Source of the DNA: Lamellibrachia satsuma
Taxonomy: Eukaryota > Annelida > Polychaeta > Sabellida > Siboglinidae
DNA length: 64,000 nucleotides
Direction of reading: 5' to 3'
NCBI GenBank assembly: GCA_033239005.1
Contig: BSQZ01000022.1
Location: 5,935,501-5,999,500 of the forward strand
A program made the translations under genes and the position numbers. Position 1 is the first letter of the stretch. Each line of letters starts with the position of its first letter. Below are positions 32,967 through 42,456 of the stretch, one piece after another. The notes below the pieces were generated by a model. It did no database searches. It saw nothing but the letters and a program-made list of their open reading frames with translations, and had not been told where the DNA came from.

Positions 32967-34148
32967 CAAATAATTAACAGCATAAAATAGTTAAGTATGC
33001 AAGCACAATTTTAAATAATAAATGACTGAAATGCTCTTGGTCAGTCGGGCTTTACTTTTCTTACTGTTTACTTTTTAGTCTGTCCTGTTTGTAGCTTTCT
33101 GCAACATAAGTTGTATGTTTCATGTTCTTTCTCAGTGTTCATGTATCTTTGTCAGTGTTCATGTATCTTTGTCAGTGTTCATGTATCTCAAGACATGACT
33201 AATAAAGTCAATAAAAATAATATTTTTGGGTTATTCCGTATGAAACGATTCTCGTTAGTTCTTACTGCTGTTGCACTTACTCTCAGGAGTGAAATGTAAA
33301 GGATTTTCTGTCCACGGTCTACCCTTGCTACCATCAACCATAAATGTAATAAAATGTTTTAAATAGCACTTCTACTTAACTACATGCATTAATTTCAGTA
33401 TAAGTTTGATATTTGTAATAATAGACTTGAAAACGGTCAAATGATTTAGAGAATTCAAATGATATAATTACTATAGTCATAAGATTGTAGATGGGTGAAC
33501 CAGACACTTGGCGCATGAGTTGATATTTGATACCCAGTTATGGCTTGTTTGACCAGGGATTGGTGCAGTACTCAAAATTTTGCAGTCAACACTCAAATGT
33601 TGAGTATTGTAAAGCATTTGCAATATTACAAAAAATGTAATACAATATTGCAGGTATCTGCAATTCTTTCCAAGTGTTGCAGTCCAAAAAGTACTAGTTA
33701 TTTGTCATGCCACTGAAATAAATATAATAATGTTCAGTAAAACTGATACGATCCCAAAACATCAGCAACAGTCCCTGGTAACATCAGTGTACGATACAAT
33801 ATTGGTTTCATGGGGGAGGGAGGGAGGGGGAGGGAGGGAGGGGCTAGCAGCTGTTTTCCTTGGTGTCATACATCAATGAATTTTTCCAAAAACATGATTA
33901 GAAGTGGGCACAGCCAGGCACTGACTGAAGTGGGCACAGCCAGGCACTGACGGAAGTGTCATCGTGATCTTGTGAATAGAAAGTTGCACACAGGTTGATG
34001 TGATTAAAAAACGATATGGCAGGTGTCCGAGGTGAAATGATATTGATTTTGTGTAGTGTCTTGCATCCATGTTTTGAGATGTTTTCAGGTGTATATGCCA
34101 TTGAGAAACATGACTGTTGTAAAATAATTGACATATCTGATTGTCACG
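32967..34148. other. Intergenic DNA between KANSL3 and the ASB-like gene
   Basis: AT-rich. Contains AATAAA words near 33017 and 33200 (+), a triple GTTCATGTATCTTTGTCA repeat (33137-33190), a GGGA-rich run at 33812-33845 and a two-copy GTGGGCACAGCCAGGCACTG repeat (33904-33955). No gene recognised. Confidence 0.45.
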
Positions 34149-34895
34149 TTACATCGCAAGAGACTTGAATACTAAGTAGTCACGCATTCGTGGCGGCAAT
34201 GGCAACATCTTTGCACCAAAAATGACGTTTGGTCGTATATGTTTACGAATCGCCAGACGGGCATAATGTTGTAGACTGTGCAGCTTGCGGAATGATTTCA
34301 ACCACCATTTCATCTCATCTTCCACATGAGGCAACAACTCACGTGTGTTGAACATAAGAAGGCTGTTTCCTGAGAGGAAGAAAGTCTTGATCAATGCCGG
34401 TGACTGGCTACGCCAAATGTGTGTGAAATAAATCTCTCGACACATATCATCTCCGTAGTCACATAAACCTGGCGTCGCAACAAGGAGCAACTCGATCATG
34501 TCCGTGTCGTAGTTATGCCATATCTGCTGGCCTCCTATCGTTTGTGATGCCCATATGATCTGAGGATCACTCAAGTTGCTGCCCGAACTAAACAGAAGTT
34601 CGACGCACTTCGCCTGCCCGTTTCGCAGTGCCACAGCCAGGGGCGTGAAGCCGAAGTTGTTCTGAAGGTCGGGATTGGCAGCAGCCTCAAGAAGGATGCG
34701 AACGCATCCATAGTGGCCTTTTTCACACGCGATGTGCAACGCCGCGTTGCCATTCTGTTGCTGCAGTTTCGCGTTCACGTCGACACCACGCTGTATCAGC
34801 TGACACAGGCTGTCAATCATGTTACAGGAGATGACCGTCAACAGTTTCCGGGCCGGGTCCAAGTTACTGTGCAACAAACCAAACATGTCATCCAT
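34149..34895 (-). CDS. Ankyrin repeat and SOCS box protein (ASB-like), single exon
   Basis: Intact 248-residue protein from ATG at 34895-34893 to a stop at 34151-34149. Ankyrin repeats are clear at about residues 47-80 (GNAALHIACEKGHYGCVRILLEA) and 81-112 (FTPLAVALRNG), with a weaker one before (19-46). A C-terminal SOCS box follows: BC-box-like SLQHYARLAIRKHI (207-220) and Cul5-box-like LPLPPRMRDYL (231-241). Family knowledge: ASB proteins bind substrates through ankyrin repeats and recruit Elongin B/C and Cullin 5 to make a ubiquitin ligase. The usual BC-box cysteine is alanine (A212). The frame is uninterrupted and of higher GC than its surroundings, so I take it as a real gene; a retrocopy is possible because it has no intron. 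The exact ASB subtype is not assignable. Confidence 0.85.
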   Translation of the reverse strand: MDDMFGLLHSNLDPARKLLTVISCNMIDSLCQLIQRGVDVNAKLQQQNGNAALHIACEKGHYGCVRILLEAAANPDLQNNFGFTPLAVALRNGQAKCVELLFSSGSNLSDPQIIWASQTIGGQQIWHNYDTDMIELLLVATPGLCDYGDDMCREIYFTHIWRSQSPALIKTFFLSGNSLLMFNTRELLPHVEDEMKWWLKSFRKLHSLQHYARLAIRKHIRPNVIFGAKMLPLPPRMRDYLVFKSLAM

Positions 34896-35150
34896 TCTTA
34901 TTTGCTGACGGTTGCGTTCTTATTCGTTGTCAGGCCCGTGCACACATTTCAACGCTCAGCCCCTGAAAGATTAAATTATCACTTTAATACATCATAGAAA
35001 CAAACAGGTGAATATTCTAATGTATTACCTAAATACAGTTCTACAAACATTGTCCCTAAAGTTGATGCAGGAGTATTTCACTTGGTCCACTTGCTATAAG
35101 CTGTAAGAGGAATGAATTATATATTACACTAAGAGCACGTGCCAACACCT
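34896..35150. other. Region upstream of the ASB-like gene
   Basis: Should contain the promoter or 5' UTR on the - strand. No confident TATA or initiator can be named. Confidence 0.3.
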
Positions 35151-35189
35151 GTGGTTTACCCACAACTATTAAAGATTTTCTGAAATTGG

Positions 35190-36163
35190 ACAGTCATCTC
35201 ATACAATGCCATATTAAAAAGCAGTATCCAAGCAGCTAAAAACATTTACTTCAAAACAACATTCACCAAACCAAAACACGATATCAGAAACACATGGAAA
35301 ACCATCAATGAATTTTTTTCTAGGAATAAATTAAAAGAATTATCTCCCATGATAATTAAGGAAAATAATACTGAAATAACTAACAAATTAGAAATAGCAA
35401 ATAAACTTAATACTTATTTTAGTAGTATTGGTTCAAATATCAATAAAAGTATACATTATTCAGGCGAGAAAACCACAGATACTATCTCAAGAATGCACAA
35501 AACACAAATTTCAAGAAATCATCAAGAGAATTAAAGAAACTATTAAGAGAACTATAAACAATCTCCCGAAGAAAGATAGCTATGGATCCGATGATATATC
35601 TACAAATTTATTAAAACATTGCACCATCACTCATCAAATCCTTAACGCTAGTAACAAATCTAATCACACACACTGGTGTTTTCCTGGACAAACTAAAGCT
35701 CGGCATACTCATTCCCATTTTTAAGAAAGAAGACCCAGACTTGTTGACTAATTACAGGCCAATCTCTCTTTTGCCAACAATATCAAAAGTTATAGAAAAA
35801 GTAATTAGCAGTCAGCTGTATGAATATTTCAAAGACTCAAAATTGTTTGCAGAAAATCAATATGGTTTTCGATCTGGTCACTCAACAGAATATGCCGCCT
35901 TAGAGTTGGTGGATAGAATCACTACTCAAATGGACAACAATAAAATACATGTAACATCTTTCTCGATTTATCTGAGGCTTTTGATACCATTAATCATAAA
36001 ATATTACTAAACAAACTAAAATACTATGGGTTGGAGGGCCCTACACTGAAACTATTCAACAGCTACCTAACACATAGAAAGCAATGTGTAGAATTGGGCG
36101 TTATTAAATCTAAAACATTGAACATAAGCACTGGCATACCACAGGGGTTTATTCTTGGGCCAC
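35190..36163 (+). mobile_element. Non-LTR retrotransposon fragment (jockey-like reverse transcriptase)
   Basis: 5'-truncated fragment in shifting frames. It carries a pre-RT region (TWKTINEFF, NNLPKKDSYGSDDIS) and RT core blocks NYRPISLLPTISK, NQYGFRSGHSTEYA and an IPQG-like block at about 36136. At least two frameshifts. It ends abruptly at a CR1-like fragment, without a 3' tail. Confidence 0.8.
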
Positions 36164-36413
36164 AATTGACTGGATAGAACAATGGCTGACTGACAGAAGA
36201 CAGTGTGTTGTAGTAGATGGGGAGGTTTTAAACAGGAAATCAGTTTTGAGTGGGGTACCACAAGGATCAGTATTAGGACCTTTATTATTCTTAATATATA
36301 TCAGTGACTTGGATGATAATATGACAAGCAACGTACCAAAATTTGCAGATGATGCAAATGTGTTTAAAAAAGTTAACAATGATGGTGATAAACAACATTT
36401 ACAAAACAATCTA
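36164..36413 (+). mobile_element. CR1-like retrotransposon fragment, 5' half of an interrupted copy
   Basis: Encodes DWIEQWLTDRRQCVVVDG, then SGVPQGSVLGPLLFLIYISD and KFADDANVFKK: RT motifs, with the YxDD-type block changed to FADDAN. It runs up to the insertion point of the element at 36414-39088 and resumes at 39096. Confidence 0.85.
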
Positions 36414-39088
36414 TAGATCATATGTTTAATAACTGCAATGGTAAAACAGTGCACTTGTGTGGAGATTTTAATGTAGACCTATTGCAACATGAAAATCATG
36501 CGGCTACAAACAATTTCATTGATCATTTATACAGTTATGGTTTACACCCTTTAATAACAAGGCCTACAAGGATAACAAGGCCTACAAGGATAACAAGGCC
36601 TACAAGGATAACAAAGCCTAGTGCAACACTTATAGATAACATTTTTACAACAGAACTCCACAGATAGTGGCTTACTTATAAATTATTTAAGTGACCACTT
36701 ACCTATTTTCCAAATTTGTGATTATGTTGATAATTTTCATCAAATTGTAAACCAGGCTTTTAAAACAAGCTCAATCAACGGAGAACAATTACAGGCAACA
36801 TAAACCTTGGATGACTTCCGGATTAAAAAATGCATGTAAGAAAAAGAATATACTGTACAAACGTTTCCTAAAATCAAGAAGCGATGTTGCTGAAGTTAGA
36901 TATAAATCATATAAGAATAAACTCACATCTATCTTGAGACAATATGAGGAGTATTACACTAACCTGTTAGAAGAAAGTAAACAAAATATTAAGGAAACAT
37001 GGAAAATCATTAACAAATTATTGAATAAAAAATCTACCAAAAATTCATCTTATCCATCTGAATTTAAAAACAATGGATCAACTATTTCAGGGAATAAGAA
37101 TATTGCAGAACATTTCAACTAGTTCTTTGTTAACATAGGGCCAACATTAGCTAAAAATATACCGAAATGTAATTCAAATTATGTCTTTCTTAGGTGACAG
37201 AGTGGAAGAAACAGTATTTTTGAATCCAGTCTCTGATGATGAATTATTAACTACTGTGCATAAATGTAAAAGTAAAGCATCTAAAGGTTATGATGGCATT
37301 GATATGAATTTAGTAAAAAAAATTATTCCTTTTATATTAGTTCCATTAAAGCATATATGTAACTCTTCATTAGAACAAGGTGTGTTTTCAGATATGAAAA
37401 TTGCCCGAGTGATTCCTTTATTCAAATCAGGAGACGACCAAACTGTCTCCAATTATAGGCCTATATCTCTACTACCTCAATTTTCTAAGATTCTAGAAAA
37501 CATATTCAACAGCAGGATAATGAATTTTCTAAATGCAAAACAAGTATTGTATTTCCGCCAGTATGGTTTTAGGAAAAATATGTCCACTCCCATGGCAATT
37601 GTGGACTTAGTGGAGGAAATTAGAAATGCAATGGATGAGGGAAAGCTTACCAGTGGTGTTTTTATTGATTTAAAGAAAGCTTTCGACACTGTGGATCACA
37701 GAATTCTTGTTGATAAACTTGATCATTATGGTGTTAGGGGTGTAGCCAAACAATGGCTCAGTAGTTATTTAGGTAACAGGAAACAGTATGTATGTTTCAA
37801 TGGTATGAATTCAAGTTATTCTACTGTTACTTGTGGTGTACCACAAAGGGTCAATTCTAGGGCCAACTCTTTTTATTATGTATGTTAATGACTTATGTAA
37901 TGTTTCTTCACACTTAAAGTCCATACTGTTTGCTGGTGACACAAGTTTTTTTGTTGAAGGAAGTGATTTGTTGGAAATGTGTACAAATGTGTCAACTGAA
38001 ATGAACAAACCATATACATGGTTTAAATTAAACAAGCTCTCATTTAATTTATCAAAAACAAATTTCATGGTTTTCAGACAAACAAATGCCCCATGTGAAT
38101 ATAAGATCTCCATAGACAATATTAAAATTGAACAAGTAAATTGTATTAAGTTCCTTGGTATATATATTGATTGTAAACTCACATGGTCTCAACATGTGAA
38201 TACTATACATACTAAAATTGCAAAGAATCTTTCAGTAATGCGTCGTGTTAAATGGCTGTTGAATGGGAATGCTATATACACGTTATATTGTTCACTTGTA
38301 CTACCTTATATCGGCTACTGTTGTGAAATATAGGGGAACACTTACAAAAATAGAATTCAGCCATTATATATATTACAGAAACATGCAATCAGAATGTGTG
38401 GTCAACTGGAATACACAGCTCACTCTAAGCCAGCTTTCGCTAAATTTAATGCACTTACCTTTTTTGACCTCATTGATTTTAAATCCACGGTCATAACGTT
38501 CAAAATATATAACAAATCAATGCCAAATAATTGTCTGTCGTTTTAAAATGGTACAGACCACTCATGCTCACAATACATACCACTCATCCTCACAATACAT
38601 ACCACGCATCCTCAATATACATACCACTCATCCTCACTATACATGTGTATCAGTGTGAAAGGTGCAAATATATGGAATTGTTTAAGTAAGAATATTAAAC
38701 ATTGCACTAATGTCTTTGCCTTTAAGAAAAGGTACAGGTCACTATTGGTCAGTAAATACAATTTATAGTCTTCTTTTATTTTACATTAAATTTTTGTGTG
38801 TGACTACTTTCTAATCTTAATCGTGTGTCAAATTTATTTAGATTAATGATACTTATTTCATCTGTCAAATTATCTATAAATTCATGTCTGTATTATGAAA
38901 TAGGAAATGCTATTTATAAGTATTACACTTCTTGCATTTCCCTTCAACATTTCAATGTAGGTTTTATGTATGTATTACATGGTATGGCAGCTTAATGCTG
39001 CTGTCATATAAATCTTTACTGCATTCATTGTGTTGTATGTTTGTATATATGTTGTTGTCATTGTTGAAATGTTGAATAAAATTCAATT
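36414..39088 (+). mobile_element. 5'-truncated non-LTR retrotransposon inserted into a CR1-like copy
   Basis: Begins inside the endonuclease domain (LCGDFNVDLLQH, then TLIDNIFT). A linker and RT follow (NYRPISLLPQFSK, QYGFRKNMSTPMAIVDL, IDLKKAFDTVDHRIL, CGVPQ), then the C-terminal NKLSFNLSKTNFMVF and KFLGIYID blocks. The frame is broken at least near 36660-36810, 37122-37180 and 37845, and the RT catalytic block reads FAGDTS instead of (Y/F)ADDT, so it is dead. It ends in TGAATAAAATTCAATTCAA. The flanking CAATCTA (36407-36413 and 39089-39095) is a 7-bp target duplication. Confidence 0.88.
36553..36624 (+). repeat. In-frame 18-bp repeat in a retrotransposon endonuclease, about 4 copies
   Basis: The unit ATAACAAGGCCTACAAGG encodes ITRPTR and is repeated where related endonucleases have one such motif just before SATLIDNIF. 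Confidence 0.9.
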
Positions 39089-39195
39089 CAATCTAGATAA
39101 ATTAGTTAAATGGAGTCTCCATAAGCCAATGGCTTCCTTGTCAACTTGTCATCTGGGCCTTTGCCTGGGATGGCAATCTTGTTAAATCTAATTGT
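39089..39195 (+). mobile_element. CR1-like fragment, 3' part of the interrupted copy
   Basis: Starts with the second target-site copy, then GATAAATTAGTTAAATGG, colinear with the RT of the larger copy. It jumps to the family's 3' end (AAGCCAATGGCTTCCTTGTC, then GATGGCAATCTTGTTAAATC), so it also has an internal deletion. Confidence 0.82.
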
Positions 39196-40189
39196 CCTCA
39201 AAAGATACTGGGCATTTGCTGGAATGATTATGTCTCTAACAAAAGGGTCAGAGACCGATCCAGACAACCTCCTGTCTCATCCAATATCTCAGTTGTTTCG
39301 GCCATGTCGTGGGACTCCCATAGATTAGCCTTGTCCACGAAACATCAGCTGGTGAGAGATGAAGAGGACGACCGAGAATGAACAGGCGCCAGACCTATGA
39401 CCATGATCAACTGAAGATGATGCGATGTCAGGATCCTAGCTGCTGATCAAGTGGAGCGCTTTGACCGTCTCATGTGTGTCTTGACACAGGAGCTGCTAGT
39501 CTAAGCTACTAAAGTTTGGTTAAGATCCAGCTGCCAGTTCCGGACTGCACTTAACAGGGATAGTGACAGTGATACTGACAGTACTGATGTAGTTATAGAT
39601 GGGTGTCCATAAGTTATGCTAAAACTAAATATTAACGTTTTCGTCCCCCTCTAAATATCTAAGCAGGAATATTTTCTGAAAATCACTGACCCCTCACATG
39701 TCTACCATGATTGAAGTTGGACGTGGAAGTAAAAAAATTGTTATGAACCCATCCTGCGATTTTTACGTCACATGCACCCTAATATCGCCCTCTTAAGTTC
39801 GAGATACATTGAATTAAATGTTATACTTAAAATACCAGATAACCCAATTCGTACATTACTTCATACATACACAATTTGTTCAGAAATAATAATCATCTGG
39901 ATTCATTATACTCTCGAACGATGGTAGACGTAGTCCTTGAGGCCAAGTTACGCTAAGATTAAATAGACTTCGCGAGGTGGCGCCATCCTATGTTGTCTCC
40001 AACGTGGCCGATAGAGGGCGGTAACGAGTGTAGTGGTTGGAAAGAATAATTTTGGCACGAAGCGAAGCTTTGGGGGCGATAAGCGATCCGTGGTAACCAA
40101 CCAACTCATACCTTGATTCATACTTTGAATGGGTTTGGGGCAGGGAGCCTGCTGGCTCATATATAGCCCCCAATCAGTGGTTATGGCAG
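39196..40189. other. Intergenic or decayed repeat DNA
   Basis: 39200-39620 is less AT-rich and includes TGAAGATGATGCGATGTCAG and GACGACCGAGAATGAAC phrases; it looks like an old element remnant. 39946-40190 is another GC-richer patch. Neither can be named. Confidence 0.35.
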
Positions 40190-40830
40190 TCATTTTGATA
40201 TTTTGTTTTGAAATTGTTTACAGTTAGTGCATTGACACACAGTCGATATCTTTCTGAAGATGTGGGACCATGCGTGTTGGCAGTTTTTGGTGATGTATAA
40301 GTTTTTGATGTTTTTCATGCTTTTGTCTGTGTAGGCCCTACAAATTGTCCCTAGTATTCGGTTTGCTTTCTTGACTACGTAGTTTACTTGCTCCTTTACT
40401 TTCAGTGATTTATGAATGTGTACTCCTAGGTCTTTTTCCATATCTATCGATTCTATACGTGCATCTCACAGAAAATAGTCGTAGTTCGGCTTGTTGTATC
40501 CAATGTGCAGGCATTTGCATTTAGTGAAGTTGAACAATAGCTGTCAATCCTGACTCCATTTATACATAGAATGGAGGTCTTCCTGGAGAGTGAAAGCATA
40601 TTCAACTTCAGGAACTTGCCTCAATGTTTTTGTATCATCAGCAAACTTTACCAGGGAACTTACTACAGTTGAGTCAATGTCGTTTATAAAGATAACTAAT
40701 AAAATTGGGCCGAGTATTGATCCCTGTGGTACACCACTGATCACTTTTTGCCAGTCTGACTCCGCACCACTTATGCACACTCACCTGCACACTCGTTGTC
40801 TTCTATCTTGGGAAATCTTGAGGAGAACAC
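40190..40830 (-). mobile_element. CR1-like reverse transcriptase fragment
   Basis: Reading on the - strand: SGVPQGSILGPILLVIFIND, KFADDTK, then an MEKDLGVHIHKSLKVKEQV block and a decayed C-terminus. The catalytic ADD is kept in this fragment, but it is truncated at both ends and its frame is broken. Confidence 0.85.
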
Positions 40831-41387
40831 GGGATTGAATTTGGTGGATTTTATATTTGTCTAAAGCGTGGAATATTGATCGGATAAGTATTATTATTGC
40901 GTGTATATTAAACATAAACTAACAAGAGTCCTTGTTTAGTCAATAGTTGCTGTTAAAATATAGCTATAGGAGTAATTTAGGGTAGTTTATATCGTAGGTC
41001 TCCGAGGACTCGGTAGCGCGAGCGATAATTAAGGGTTGTTGTTTTCAGTTGATTGGGTACATAATACGAGACATAATATTATTGTAAATAATTTATTACA
41101 TATTAAATATTGAAAACCTGAATATTTTGTTAAAAGCTAGCCGTAGGTAGTAATTCAGTGTTATTTAAATATGGTCACTGAAATTTCGTTAGCGCGAGCG
41201 ATATTACGTTTTGTTAGTCAGCTGTTACATAGAAAGTGAGTTGCAAGGCAGTAGCTGTAAATTTAATTAAGACATAAGTAACATACTATAAAATGTGTAT
41301 TACAACACAAAAACAGTCTTTGTGAAGACTACCTAGTATAAATTGATTATAAACGGATTATAAACAAATACAAATTTAATTTCTAAC

Positions 41388-42456
41388 ATGGCGCCGTGCA
41401 AACGCAAAGTAAAGGCAAAACATAATTTGATATGTTCTAGCTGCAACAGCTGGATAGACTTTGCAAAGTCCGAGTGTGTAAATTCGTGGGGCGGAGGTGC
41501 AGGCGGATGATTTCCATTTCGTGTGTAGGGGGTGTACTACAGTGAAATATCTGCAGGAGCAGGTGATTGAGCTAAGGCATATGATTTTGATGATGACAGG
41601 GCAGGGTGAGACAGAAGTGAACAGAGGTGGTGAGAATGATGAGAGCAGAGGTGGTGAGACTGCGGAGAGCAGAGGTGGTGAGACCGAGGAGAGCAGAGGT
41701 GGTGAGACAGAGGAGAGCAGAGGTGGTGAGACCGAGGAGAGCAGAGGTGGTGAGACCGAGGAGAGCATAGGTGGTGAGACCGAGGAGAACAAGGAGAGCA
41801 GTGGCAATGTGAGGGAGAAAGCTGGTAAGAAGAAGAAAGATGACAGAAGGCAAAGAATGCAACAAAAGAGAGGTAAGCGGGTGAGTGGAGAGGGATTGCC
41901 AGGTGGTAAGACGGTAAAGGTTGATGACAGGAGAGAAAGGGGGCATACTGTGCAACAGGAAAGGAGCTTTGCTGATGTAGTATCACAGGGGAAAGCGAGG
42001 AAAGCCCGGGTATTTATGGGGGATTCCATCATTAGGAAAGTAGATAAAATTGTAAATAGAGGAGATGACATAACAGTATGCCTACCAGCGGTAAAAGTAG
42101 AGGATATAGCAGAGAAGGCAGGACAGGTCATGGGTGGTGGCACGGGAGGTGCTGTTCTCGTGCATGTGGAAACGAATAATGCAGATAACGAGGGAACGTC
42201 AGCCATCATTGGTAAGTACAGGAGGTTGATCAAGACACTTAAAGAGGCACGAGTTGGGCAGATCGTATTGTTGGGGATATTACCAATAATGGGAGGCAGG
42301 GGTGAGGAATATAGGAACTGTAGAAGGATGGCGATCAACACACAGGTACAGAATGAGAGATGGATTTCATCTGACAGGGAAGGGCGCTGCAGTTCTTGCG
42401 TGTGAGTTTGTCAGAGTTGTCAACGAGGGCACAGGTACCATAAATTATTTAAACTA
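41388..42456 (+). pseudogene. CR1-like ORF1 (zinc-finger plus SGNH esterase-like), broken
   Basis: The first frame starts MAPCKRKVK and carries CSSCNSW and a later Cys. A frameshift near 41485 continues into FHFVCRGC, so the Cys pairs form a PHD or zinc-ribbon-like module. A 24-bp in-frame repeat encoding (S)RGGETEE follows. Then comes an SGNH/GDSL-type esterase: VFMGDSIIR (nucleophile Ser), HVETNNAD (normally HVGTNN), and GFHLTGKG (catalytic Asp lost or displaced by a deletion and frameshift near 42345). CR1 ORF1 proteins are known to carry such esterase domains. Confidence 0.82.
41622..41800 (+). repeat. In-frame 24-bp repeat in CR1 ORF1, about 7 copies
   Basis: The unit GGTGGTGAGACCGAGGAGAG plus CAGA encodes GGETEESR. 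It separates the zinc-finger region from the esterase region. Its length is a multiple of three, so the frame is kept. Confidence 0.95.
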
